DNA of 64,000 bases from Dokdonia sp. Dokd-P16 (GTDB lineage Bacteria; Bacteroidota; Bacteroidia; Flavobacteriales; Flavobacteriaceae), in the NCBI RefSeq assembly GCF_003095655.1, contig NZ_CP029151.1, forward strand, positions 1,859,001-1,923,000, read 5' to 3'. Position numbers and translations under genes: made by a program. Positions within the stretch are counted from its first letter, which is position 1, and each line of letters starts with the position of its first letter. Below the pieces are notes generated by a model. The model was given only the letters and a program-made list of their open reading frames with translations, was not told where the DNA came from and did not search any database. Shown here one piece after another: positions 17,843-25,594 of the stretch.

Positions 17843-18205
17843 ATGGCAGAACTCCTCACAGAACAAGAGCTTCATAACCTTGCGATGAATATCGTGGGAG
17901 ATGATCTTACTAGTCAAGGCTACGAATTTATGGCAGTAAATTCTAAGCTTAAAAAGGATCCGCAGTTTGTGGCTCTCAAGGATAAAAAATTACATTTCGT
18001 TATCGTAAGAGCTCGTACATTTCCAGAAGATGCAAATGTGTATGACGAGGCGCAAATGATAAGAATGCGTGATCATGCTATAAAGTTTGAAGCCCGCACT
18101 TTTTATGCTGGAGTAGGGTTAGGACATGGAGATAATTATCAATTACCAGTAGAGAAGGATAAGCCTTATCGAGAGATATACAACGGACTTCAAGAAATAA
18201 CCTAA
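17843..18205 (+). CDS. small nqr-linked protein of unknown function
   Basis: A 120-residue soluble protein, MAELLTEQELHNLAMNIVG..., with KLKKDPQFVALKDKKLHFVIVRAR in the middle and a C-terminal RTFYAGVGLGHGD. I chose ATG 17843; a longer frame upstream reads through the terminator hairpin. No signal peptide, helix in the membrane or cofactor motif is visible. It sits between nqrF and apbE and overlaps the apbE start (TAATG). From memory, close homologues in Flavobacteriia occupy the same position and some are labelled NqrF, a label the sequence does not support. Assembly or maturation of Na+-NQR is a plausible inference. Confidence 0.8.
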   Translation: MAELLTEQELHNLAMNIVGDDLTSQGYEFMAVNSKLKKDPQFVALKDKKLHFVIVRARTFPEDANVYDEAQMIRMRDHAIKFEARTFYAGVGLGHGDNYQLPVEKDKPYREIYNGLQEIT

Positions 18206-19200
18206 TGAGATTACTTTTACTTTTTCTAGCCATTACTATTCTTTCTTGTAAACAAGATCATGTAGCAGATGAGATTACCATCCAAGGAGATGCATTTGGG
18301 ACTACGTATGCCGTAAAATATTTTGGGTCAGAGCAAGACGCAATTCGTATCAAAAAAGGAATTGATTCTGTTATTTATGCAGTTAATAAATCAATGAGCA
18401 CTTATTTACCCGATAGTGATATCTCTAAGATTAATAGAGGAGATAGTACTATTGTAATAGATGATATGTTTAAGGATGTGTATACGCTTTCGCGAAAGGT
18501 TAATAAAGCCACATCAGGCTATTTTGACCCTACAGTAGGAACATTGCGTAATGCATATGGATTTGGAGACACAGAGGCACTTAAAGTGATTGATAGTACT
18601 GCTCTTGATTCATTAATGAAGTATGTAGGCTGGGATAAGGTAACTCTAAGTGAAGATGATAAAATCCAAAAGATCTATCCAGAGATATATTTCGATTTTA
18701 ATGCCGTGGCAAAAGGTTATGGTGTAGATAGAGTAGCAATTTTTATGAATGAAGAGGGATACCGCAATTTTCTTGTAGATATAGGAGGGGAGATTGTGGC
18801 TTCTGGAATTAATGAAAGAAAACAAGAGTCTTGGATAGTTGGAATAGAAAATCTTGACTCGCCTTTAGAAAAACGTACACATAGCGCATTGGTAGGTCTA
18901 AGAGACAAGGCAATGGCTGGATCTGGTAATTATAGGAAGAATCGTATTGATGAAACTACAGGCGAGCAATACGTTCATACTTTAAATCCACTTACGGGTT
19001 CTGCAGAGCGCAGTGATGTCCTTAGTGCAACCATTATTGCAGTAGATTGCGCTACGGCAGATGCGTGGGCTACTTCGTGTATGGCGATGGGATTAGAACG
19101 CGCTAAGGAAGCTTTAAAAGGTCAAGACGTAGAAGCTTATTTAGTTTATGACGGTGGAGTTTATATGACGGAGGGATTTAATAAGTATATTAAGGATTAA
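18205..19200 (+). CDS. apbE: FAD:protein FMN transferase (lipoprotein)
   Basis: Transfers FMN from FAD to threonines of NqrB and NqrC on the periplasmic side. The 331-residue protein starts with a lipoprotein signal, LLLFLAITILSC (Cys15). ApbE motifs: GTTYAVKYF, MSTYLPDSDISKIN, GYFDPTVGTL, FDFNAVAKGYGVDRVA, DIGGEIVASG, HTLNPLTG and the metal-binding TADAWATSCMAMG. Coupled by TAATG overlap to the upstream small gene. A TTTCGCGAAA copy (18488-18497) encodes the LSRK in VYTLSRKV. Confidence 0.95.
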   Translation: MRLLLLFLAITILSCKQDHVADEITIQGDAFGTTYAVKYFGSEQDAIRIKKGIDSVIYAVNKSMSTYLPDSDISKINRGDSTIVIDDMFKDVYTLSRKVNKATSGYFDPTVGTLRNAYGFGDTEALKVIDSTALDSLMKYVGWDKVTLSEDDKIQKIYPEIYFDFNAVAKGYGVDRVAIFMNEEGYRNFLVDIGGEIVASGINERKQESWIVGIENLDSPLEKRTHSALVGLRDKAMAGSGNYRKNRIDETTGEQYVHTLNPLTGSAERSDVLSATIIAVDCATADAWATSCMAMGLERAKEALKGQDVEAYLVYDGGVYMTEGFNKYIKD

Positions 19201-19211
19201 AACCTCGTAGA

Positions 19212-19976
19212 TTACTTATAACAAACTGGTAATATCTCACCTTGAGCTAGTCTAAATCTATTTACTTCTTCTTGAGATAGGGTGTTTGTGTAATCAACTT
19301 CATCTACTTTAAACCCTACGCTTCTTAGTTTGTCAAAATAGTCGCGGCCGTAGACACGAACGTGATCATATTGTCCAAAAATCTTAGCTCTTTCATCACG
19401 ATCTGTGATGGTGTCGTCTTCAAAAGTTGTGGCTCTATCTAGTTCTTGAGGAATTTGTAAAATTGCCATCCCACCTGGTTTTAAGACACGATACAATTCT
19501 TGCATCGCTTTAGTGTCATCTGGGATATGCTCTAATACATGATTGCAGAATATGACATCATAACTGTTTTCGCCAAAAGGCAAATCACATATATCTGCTT
19601 TTACATCTGCTAGCGGAGAGTTTAAATCTGTAGTGGTGTAATCTAGGTGTGCGCTTTCGCGAAAGCGTTTATAAAAAGCTTGCTCTGGAGCAAAATGTAG
19701 CACTCTTCTATGTGAAGTAAAGAAATCTGTTTCCCGCTGTAACCATATCCACAAGAGTCTATGACGTTCGAGTGAGAGCGTAGATGGAGATAGTACATTC
19801 TCTCTTGGCGTACCATAACCGTACGGTAAAAATTTCTTAAATGTTTTTCCGTCAATAGGATCCTCGTAACGGTCACCTTTTAAAAAGGTAGCCATAATAG
19901 GTCTCACCACATAACTAGCCCTTATTAATAAAGGCCGCGGAATAGCATTTAAGAAAAATTTAAAAAGCTTTTTCAC
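19212..19976 (-). CDS. class I SAM-dependent methyltransferase
   Basis: A 254-residue methyltransferase of the Methyltransf_11 type. It shows RVLHFAPEQ (motif I region), DYTTTDLNSPLADVKADICDLPF, and NSYDVIFCNHVLEHIPDD, with ELYRVLKPGGMAILQIP. The substrate cannot be read from sequence. The N-terminal 60 residues contain PRPLLIRASYVVRPIM, possibly membrane-associating. A TTTCGCGAAA copy (19655-19664) encodes FRES within YKRFRESAH. It follows map by 3 nt and ends the hydrolase-map-methyltransferase unit. Confidence 0.85.
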   Translation of the reverse strand: MKKLFKFFLNAIPRPLLIRASYVVRPIMATFLKGDRYEDPIDGKTFKKFLPYGYGTPRENVLSPSTLSLERHRLLWIWLQRETDFFTSHRRVLHFAPEQAFYKRFRESAHLDYTTTDLNSPLADVKADICDLPFGENSYDVIFCNHVLEHIPDDTKAMQELYRVLKPGGMAILQIPQELDRATTFEDDTITDRDERAKIFGQYDHVRVYGRDYFDKLRSVGFKVDEVDYTNTLSQEEVNRFRLAQGEILPVCYK

Positions 19977-19979
19977 TTG

Positions 19980-20801
19980 TTAAAGCACTAAAGCTTGCTG
20001 GCGAAAAGGAGTTTCCTCATCGCTTTCAATTCCTAACGCTTTATAGATGTAAGCAAAAGTAGATAGTAGCTCCGGCTTTCCATCAACTATAGCGACGTCA
20101 TGTTCAAAATGAGCACTTGGTTTATTATCGCGCGTAGTAATCGTCCAGCCATCATTGTGCTGTGTGATATTGCGAGTTCCCATATTAGTCATAGGTTCGA
20201 TGGCTACTACCATCCCTTCTATAAACTTTTTTCCACGTCCACGTTTACCGTAATTAGGCATTTCTGGATCTTCGTGCATGGTAGCTCCTAGACCGTGACC
20301 TACAAGTTCGCGTACTACACCATAGCCATGATCTTCTGTAAATTTTTGAATGGCGTAGCCTACATCACCTGTGCGGTTACCTATTTTGAGTTGTTCTATT
20401 CCCACGTAAAGAGATTGCTTAGTAATTTCAAGTAATTTCTTTACTTCTGGTGCTACTTCGCCTACTTCAAAAGTATAGGCGTGATCGCCATAGAAGCCAT
20501 TCTTTATAGCTCCACAATCTATAGAGATAATATCTCCTTCTACAAGAGGTTTGTTGTTAGGGATACCGTGAACGACTTGGTCGTTTGGACTCATGCAAAG
20601 TGTGTTCGGAAAATCGTATAAACCCAAGAAACCCGGAATCGCATCTTGTGAACGTATATAGTCTTCTGCTATCTTATCGAGATATAGTGTGGTTACTCCT
20701 GGTTTTACCTCTCCAGCAAGTATGCCTAAGGTACGAGATACTACTAGCGCACTCTCACGCATTAACTCTATCTCTTCTCTAGTTTTCTGTATAATTGCCA
20801 T
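19980..20801 (-). CDS. map: methionine aminopeptidase type I
   Basis: Removes the initiator methionine from nascent proteins. 273 residues. The five metal ligands are in place: SIDCGAI, GDHAYTF, GHGLGATMHEDP, IEPMTN and HFEHDVAI. There is no N-terminal zinc-finger extension. The start overlaps the stop of the upstream hydrolase gene (TAATG). Confidence 0.95.
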   Translation of the reverse strand: MAIIQKTREEIELMRESALVVSRTLGILAGEVKPGVTTLYLDKIAEDYIRSQDAIPGFLGLYDFPNTLCMSPNDQVVHGIPNNKPLVEGDIISIDCGAIKNGFYGDHAYTFEVGEVAPEVKKLLEITKQSLYVGIEQLKIGNRTGDVGYAIQKFTEDHGYGVVRELVGHGLGATMHEDPEMPNYGKRGRGKKFIEGMVVAIEPMTNMGTRNITQHNDGWTITTRDNKPSAHFEHDVAIVDGKPELLSTFAYIYKALGIESDEETPFRQQALVL

Positions 20802-21250
20802 TATGCGTTTTCGTCTTTAAAAAGCTCCTCTATGCGGGACATAAAGCTCTTTTTTGTTTTATTTCTAGCAGGTTTACTGCGTTTCTGTTTAAGCTTGGGT
20901 GATGTCTCGGCACTGTTACCTAATATTTGATAGATTTCTCCCCAGCCCATCATACCACGTACATCACGATCATCAATAAAAATATCTGCATTGATCTTGC
21001 GGCTTATATCTTCACTTAAAACTTCCTCTGGATAGCTTTTATTTATGGCATAAAATGTAATGCCATTATCGTTACAGAACTGAACGGCTTCATCTAAACG
21101 AGCACCACTTCTATAGGTCCATAGAATAAGACGGTTTCCTTCTTGCTGTAATTTTTTAAGAGTATCAAAAGCAAATAACATAGGCTTACCAATCCCTGGG
21201 TACGCATTTTCTACAATGGTACCGTCAAAATCTACCGCTATGGTTTTAAT
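20801..21250 (-). CDS. HAD-like hydrolase, apparently starting at ATT
   Basis: Translated from 21250 the protein is about 149 residues and begins (M)KTIAVDFDGTIVENAYPGIG, with the nucleophile/acid-base pair DFDGT. It continues LILWTYRSGARLDEAVQFC and ADIFIDDRDVRG, all as in the small BT0820-type HAD-like hydrolases of Bacteroidota. The frame has no ATG, GTG or TTG between the stop at 21281-21283 and the internal ATG at 21181, and starting there would delete the catalytic aspartates. ATT at 21250 sits exactly where homologues start. The C-terminus is a basic tail (KLKQKRSKPARNKTKK). Cotranscribed with map. Confidence 0.75.
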   Translation of the reverse strand: MKTIAVDFDGTIVENAYPGIGKPMLFAFDTLKKLQQEGNRLILWTYRSGARLDEAVQFCNDNGITFYAINKSYPEEVLSEDISRKINADIFIDDRDVRGMMGWGEIYQILGNSAETSPKLKQKRSKPARNKTKKSFMSRIEELFKDENA

Positions 21251-21275
21251 TGTTTCGATTGCTTTAAAGTTTATG

Positions 21276-21283
21276 CAAAATTA
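21276..21283 (-). promoter_or_regulatory. candidate -7 element of the hydrolase-map unit
   Basis: The minus strand reads TAATTTTG (TAnnTTTG), 25 nt upstream of the proposed ATT start at 21250. This leaves room for a short leader and supports a start near 21250, not 21181. Confidence 0.5.
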
Positions 21284-21312
21284 CAAAAAGATCAACGGTT
21301 AGTTATACATAA

Positions 21313-21353
21313 TAATAAAGGGCTTCTAATGAATTATTAGAAGCCCTTTATTA
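21313..21353 (-). terminator. terminator after the DUF805 gene
   Basis: An 18-bp perfect stem (TAATAAAGGGCTTCTAAT and complement) with a 5-nt loop, 15 nt past the DUF805 stop on the minus strand. Its symmetry would let it act in both directions. Confidence 0.8.
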
Positions 21354-21368
21354 TAAGTTGAATAGTTG

Positions 21369-21755
21369 TTATTGTATCAAGTCACCTTTTGGGTCTGGAC
21401 CGTATTGATTAGGGCCGTGAGTTCCTTCTGTAGCCATAAGTATCAATAACCAAATACCGCCTATAAACGGCACGAATCCTATGAAATACCAAGTGCCGCT
21501 TTTACCCTGGTCATGAAGCCTGCGCACTACTACCGCAATACTAGGTATGAATAGAGCGACTATGTACAGAAAAAGTAATAGACCTCCTATCATCATTAGT
21601 GCTTCACTCTCCATAACTGCTCCAACAATAAATGGGATGTAAGAAAGCATTACAAAAATAACATTAAAAAGCGCAAACATCCAATACTCTTCCCTACGTG
21701 CTCTTCCTTCAAAGTTTGCATAATTGTCTCTTACTACTTTTAAATACCACTTCAT
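21369..21755 (-). CDS. DUF805 membrane protein
   Basis: A 128-residue inner-membrane protein of the DUF805 family. It has the N-terminal NYANFEGRARREEYWMFALFN block, two or three helices (IFVMLSYIPFIVGAV, GGLLLFLYIVALFIPSIAVVVRRLHDQGKSG) and the C-terminal GPNQYGPDP. Function unknown. Transcribed alone, with a terminator behind it. Confidence 0.88.
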   Translation of the reverse strand: MKWYLKVVRDNYANFEGRARREEYWMFALFNVIFVMLSYIPFIVGAVMESEALMMIGGLLLFLYIVALFIPSIAVVVRRLHDQGKSGTWYFIGFVPFIGGIWLLILMATEGTHGPNQYGPDPKGDLIQ

Positions 21756-21833
21756 AAATTGATTGTGTTTTGATTAATGTTTAAGACGCTAAACTAATAA
21801 AATTAATAGCTCCTTGAAAAAATTGATCAAAAT

Positions 21834-21859
21834 AAAACCCTCATGAAGATGAGGGTTTT
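21834..21859 (-). terminator. terminator of the thioredoxin-like lipoprotein pair
   Basis: AAAACCCTCAT/ATGAGGGTTTT stem of 11 bp with a 4-nt loop, 23 nt after the 21883 stop on the minus strand. Confidence 0.8.
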
Positions 21860-21882
21860 AAGATTAAATATTAATTGTCTAT

Positions 21883-22455
21883 TTACTCAGCATAAGCATG
21901 CTTATAGTCTGCGCCAGATAGAATCTTAGCCATATCTTTCTCTAAGCTTTCTAGAGGATACTCTACAATACGACCTAGTTCTTTACCATCTTTCATGAAA
22001 ATGAATGTAGGCACATTTGTTATATCTTTTCCTTTTACTAGTTCTTCTGGAACTGTTTTGTCCTCTGAAACAGTGATAAGTTTTACAGTTTCACTTTCAT
22101 AATCTACTTCATCAAGAATTTTAAAAAATGCAGGTACCTCACGCTTACTGTCCTCACACCACGTTCCCATGAATATGGTAATTCTTACGTCTTTGAGACC
22201 TTCTTTTATAGCCGTAAGAGACTCCATGTCTATCGTGTGATTCTTATAGCTATTCATAAACCATTTGTTATATGGTTCAGACTCTAGGGTTTCTCTTTCT
22301 TGTGCGCCTAAAAGGATGGCAATCCCATTGTCGTCCACATTTTCATCTACAACTTCTACCTCTTCTACTACCACAACTTCTTCGGTAGTGGTTTTTTCTT
22401 TACAAGAGAAAGTGAGTGCTGTAATAACTACTAAGGCAATAATATTAGTTTTCAT
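21883..22455 (-). CDS. thioredoxin-like lipoprotein, monothiol, copy 2
   Basis: A 190-residue exported lipoprotein: signal MKTNIIALVVITALTFSC (lipobox cysteine at 18), an acidic linker rich in Glu/Val, then a thioredoxin fold with ITIFMGTWCEDSKREVPAFF and VPTFIFMKDGKE. The active site is C-E-D-S: one cysteine, with serine where thioredoxins have the resolving Cys. I start at the ATG that begins the signal peptide; it lies inside the end of the upstream paralogue (11-nt overlap). It is a tandem duplicate of the 22445-23056 product. A periplasmic reductase or chaperone role is inferred. Confidence 0.85.
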   Translation of the reverse strand: MKTNIIALVVITALTFSCKEKTTTEEVVVVEEVEVVDENVDDNGIAILLGAQERETLESEPYNKWFMNSYKNHTIDMESLTAIKEGLKDVRITIFMGTWCEDSKREVPAFFKILDEVDYESETVKLITVSEDKTVPEELVKGKDITNVPTFIFMKDGKELGRIVEYPLESLEKDMAKILSGADYKHAYAE

Positions 22456-23056
22456 AAGAGTGTTTATAAGGTTCTCCATTTAAAATTTTAAGCATGTCTT
22501 CTTCTAAGCTCTCTACTGGACGCTCCACAATACGGCCTATTTCTTTACCGTCTTTTTTAAAGATAAAAGTAGGTACACGTATGATATTATTACCGTCAGT
22601 ATACATTGTAGGTTTCTTCTTAGTACGATCTACTGTGATAAGCTCTAAGTCTTGATTTTTAAAAGAAGCTTCATCAAGTATCTTAAACATCCTAGGGGTC
22701 TCACGTTTACTATCTCCACACCATGTTCCCATAAAAGTAGTGATAGTAATGCCTTCTAGCCCTTTTTCTAGGTCATTTATGTAATCTGTATTTACCACAT
22801 ATTTTGCATAGTTAGGATTGAACCAACTATCAAAAGGAGCTTGTTTTAGCGCACTTCTATCTTCTTTACCTACGAGCATAGTTTTTTGTTTTGGAGCAGG
22901 TTTTACCACTACCGCTGGGAGTGCAGGTTTGGCAGGTTTTTTTGGTTCTACGGTTTCTGCAACTTGAGGAGTAGGAGTGGCTTCTACTGCTTTTTTTGAG
23001 CTATCACAACTTGATATAAGAGCAAGAAGTGCGAGTGTTATATAAAAGTGTTTCAT
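22445..23056 (-). CDS. thioredoxin-like lipoprotein, monothiol, copy 1
   Basis: A 203-residue paralogue of the neighbouring protein, with lipoprotein signal MKHFYITLALLALISSC, a Pro/Ala/Lys-rich linker (about residues 25-58) and the thioredoxin-like domain ITTFMGTWCGDSKRETPRMF, with VPTFIFKKDGKEIGRIVERP. The active site is again a single cysteine, C-G-D-S. The two genes overlap and are surely cotranscribed. They lie downstream of gpmI by 12 nt, so they may share its transcript. Confidence 0.85.
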   Translation of the reverse strand: MKHFYITLALLALISSCDSSKKAVEATPTPQVAETVEPKKPAKPALPAVVVKPAPKQKTMLVGKEDRSALKQAPFDSWFNPNYAKYVVNTDYINDLEKGLEGITITTFMGTWCGDSKRETPRMFKILDEASFKNQDLELITVDRTKKKPTMYTDGNNIIRVPTFIFKKDGKEIGRIVERPVESLEEDMLKILNGEPYKHSYEN

Positions 23057-23068
23057 TGTCTTTGTAAT

Positions 23069-24583
23069 TTATATTAGTGGTGTACAATCCATAACCGCTG
23101 GTTGATCTACGCCTAGTAGTTTTAAAACTGTAGGTGCAACATCAGATAGAATACCATTGTTGATTTTTTTGATATCCTTATCCACTAGAATTACGGGTAC
23201 TGGGTTCGTTGTGTGAGCCGTATTTGGAGAGCCATCTGGGTTAATCATTACCTCGGCATTTCCATGGTCGGCAATGATAATTACGGTGTAATTGTTTTCT
23301 TCGGCGGTAGTTACGATGTCTTTGACACAGCTGTCTACCGTCTCACAAGCTTTAATCGCTGCCTCCATAACACCTGTATGACCAACCATGTCTGGATTTG
23401 CAAAGTTAAGACAAACAAAATCTACCTCTCCTTTATTTATTTCTGGAACAATTTTATCACGTATCTCAAAGGCGCTCATTTCTGGCTGTAAGTCGTAGGT
23501 GGCAACCTTAGGCGAGGGTGCTAGTAATCTAGACTCTCCGTCAAAAGGTTCTTCTCGACCTCCAGAAAAGAAAAAAGTTACGTGCGGGTACTTCTCAGTC
23601 TCGGCGATACGTATTTGCTTTTTTCCAGCATTAGCAAGTACCTCTCCTAGGGTATTTACTAAGTTATCCTTATCATAGATGACTTTCATTCCTGTGAACG
23701 TATCATCATAATTTGTCATGGTAACGTAGTACAAGTCTAGCTTTTGAGTGTTTTGTTCAGGAAAATCTTTTTGAGATAACATTTCTGTTAGTTCGCGACC
23801 ACGATCTGTTCTAAAGTTAAAGAAGATTACCACATCACCTTCTTGAACGGTTGATATACTCTCGTTATCTTGTGTTACAAAAAGCGGATCAATAAACTCA
23901 TCTGTCTTACCTTCATCGTAGCTATCTTGAATAGACTGTACAACATCTTTAGTAGGTGTTCCAGCACCTTTGGTAATTAGATTGTATGCAAGAGCAACAC
24001 GCTCCCATCGTTTGTCTCTATCCATCGCATAGTAGCGACCTATTACAGATGCTAGTTGTGCGTTGTGCGCTTTCGCGAAAGCAGAAATATCTCCTATAAG
24101 TTCTTTTCCAGATTTTGGATCTACATCACGACCATCTGTAAATGCGTGAATGTAAGATTGAGGAACTCCAGCATTTTCGGCAGCCAGAATAAGTCCTTTT
24201 AAGTGATTGATATGTGAGTGTACACCTCCATCAGAAACGAGACCGAGAAAGTGAACAGATTTATTGCTTTCTTTCGCGAAAGCGAAAGCATCTTTTAAAA
24301 CTTGCTCATCCTTAAGCGTATCATCTTTGAGTGCCTTATTGATTTTAGCAAAATCTTGATACACAATGCGACCAGCACCTAGGTTCATGTGGCCTACTTC
24401 GCTATTACCCATTTGACCTTCTGGGAGGCCTACATTCTCACCATGAGTTAGTAATTGGGCATGTGGGTACTTATTGTAAAGGCTATCTATAAATGGCGTT
24501 TGCGCTTGGTCTACAGCAGATACTTTCTTGTCTGGAGCCATTCCCCATCCATCAAGTATCATGAGTATTGTTTTCTTATTCAT
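23069..24583 (-). CDS. gpmI: 2,3-bisphosphoglycerate-independent phosphoglycerate mutase
   Basis: Interconverts 3- and 2-phosphoglycerate in glycolysis and gluconeogenesis. 504 residues. It shows LMILDGWGM (metal-binding Asp), the nucleophilic serine in GQMGNSEVGHMNLGAGR, HSHINHL, FTDGRDVDPKSG, FFNFRTDRGRE and the C-terminal IIADHGNAE, NTAHTTNPVP. Two TTTCGCGAAA copies lie within the gene (24071-24080 and 24272-24281), both encoding Ala-Phe-Ala-Lys, in the alpha-helical linker parts FAKAHNA and DAFAFAKES. Confidence 0.96.
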   Translation of the reverse strand: MNKKTILMILDGWGMAPDKKVSAVDQAQTPFIDSLYNKYPHAQLLTHGENVGLPEGQMGNSEVGHMNLGAGRIVYQDFAKINKALKDDTLKDEQVLKDAFAFAKESNKSVHFLGLVSDGGVHSHINHLKGLILAAENAGVPQSYIHAFTDGRDVDPKSGKELIGDISAFAKAHNAQLASVIGRYYAMDRDKRWERVALAYNLITKGAGTPTKDVVQSIQDSYDEGKTDEFIDPLFVTQDNESISTVQEGDVVIFFNFRTDRGRELTEMLSQKDFPEQNTQKLDLYYVTMTNYDDTFTGMKVIYDKDNLVNTLGEVLANAGKKQIRIAETEKYPHVTFFFSGGREEPFDGESRLLAPSPKVATYDLQPEMSAFEIRDKIVPEINKGEVDFVCLNFANPDMVGHTGVMEAAIKACETVDSCVKDIVTTAEENNYTVIIIADHGNAEVMINPDGSPNTAHTTNPVPVILVDKDIKKINNGILSDVAPTVLKLLGVDQPAVMDCTPLI

Positions 24584-24613
24584 CTTCTTAGGTTATAACG
24601 TAAAGATAAAAAC

Positions 24614-24637
24614 AAAACCTCGCGAGAGCGAGGTTTT
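24614..24637 (-). terminator. hairpin terminator after the M48 protease
   Basis: AAAACCTCGC/GCGAGGTTTT, a 10-bp perfect stem with loop GAGA. It lies 27 nt past the stop of the 24665-25450 gene on the minus strand and 31 nt before the gpmI start. Confidence 0.8.
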
Positions 24638-24664
24638 ATAAGGGTTTTAACGAAAACGGTTGCG

Positions 24665-25450
24665 CTACATTGTCGCAGGTCCCGTGTAACCATATTTCTG
24701 GATACTCTCCTTTATTTGCTCAATACGATTCTCTGGATCTGGGTGTGTGCTAGAGAATTCTGGCTGGCTACTGCCACCACTTGCTGCTTTAAGTATTTTC
24801 ATCACACCTATCATCTGGTATGGGTCATACCCAGCACGTATCATAAAACGTACACCTAGGTCATCACTTTCTAACTCGTCATCACGGCCGTTACCTAGTA
24901 ACACACTCTGACCTATAGAACCAGCAGCACCGCCCATGCCGCCGCCTACCTCTGCACCCATAGAGATGGTAGACCACATGCTAGAGTTTTCGGCGCGCTC
25001 TGCGCTGTGTTTACCTAGAACGTGACCTATTTCATGTCCAAGAACACCTGCCACTTGATCTTCATTTTCAAGTTTTGAAAGTAGGGCATACGTAATAAAT
25101 ATTTGCCCTCCAGGTAATGCAAATGCATTTACCGTTTGTTCATCTCGCAATAAATGGAAGTCATATCTATAAGGTGTCTCACGAGCCATACTTTCTTGTA
25201 CAAGTTTGTTTCCCACTTGGTCTACAAAAGATTGAAGTTGCTGGTCTGGGTGTAAACCGCCATGCTGCTCTGCCATTTGTGGGGCATATTGAATCCCCAT
25301 TGCTATCTCCTCGTCTGGAGACATACTTATTGCCTGTACTTTTCCTGTATATGGATTTTCCTCGCGATTGCTGCAATTTTTAAAAAGTGCAAAAGCAACA
25401 ATAGCAACACCAATAAGTAATCTGATCTTAAGACCACTGCCTCTTTTCAT
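24665..25450 (-). CDS. M48-family metalloprotease (LoiP/YcaL-like)
   Basis: A 261-residue zinc protease. The N-terminal hydrophobic segment is followed by FALFKNCSN, which could be a lipoprotein or membrane anchor. It shows FALPGGQIFITYALLSKLENEDQVAGVLGHEIGHVLGKH (two blocks) with the HExxH motif HEIGH, and the downstream ligand in ELESDDLGVRFMIRAGYDP. The C-terminus STHPDPENRIEQI is typical. A role in outer-membrane or periplasmic protein quality control is inferred from the family. Confidence 0.9.
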   Translation of the reverse strand: MKRGSGLKIRLLIGVAIVAFALFKNCSNREENPYTGKVQAISMSPDEEIAMGIQYAPQMAEQHGGLHPDQQLQSFVDQVGNKLVQESMARETPYRYDFHLLRDEQTVNAFALPGGQIFITYALLSKLENEDQVAGVLGHEIGHVLGKHSAERAENSSMWSTISMGAEVGGGMGGAAGSIGQSVLLGNGRDDELESDDLGVRFMIRAGYDPYQMIGVMKILKAASGGSSQPEFSSTHPDPENRIEQIKESIQKYGYTGPATM

Positions 25451-25543
25451 AATATGATGGTTAATTTATTTGTGGCTCTAAGTTACTTAAAAAGTCTTTA
25501 GTTCGTATTTAAGATACATAAATAGCCTTTATTTATAAGCAAA

Positions 25544-25575
25544 AAGTCCCAAAACCCTTGCGGGATTTGGGACTT
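25544..25575 (-). terminator. ilvE terminator
   Basis: AAGTCCCAAA/TTTGGGACTT, 10-bp outer stem with an inner CCC/GGG pairing, 19 nt past the ilvE stop on the minus strand, followed by T-rich sequence. Confidence 0.75.
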
Positions 25576-25594
25576 GATATAAGTGCACTGTGTG

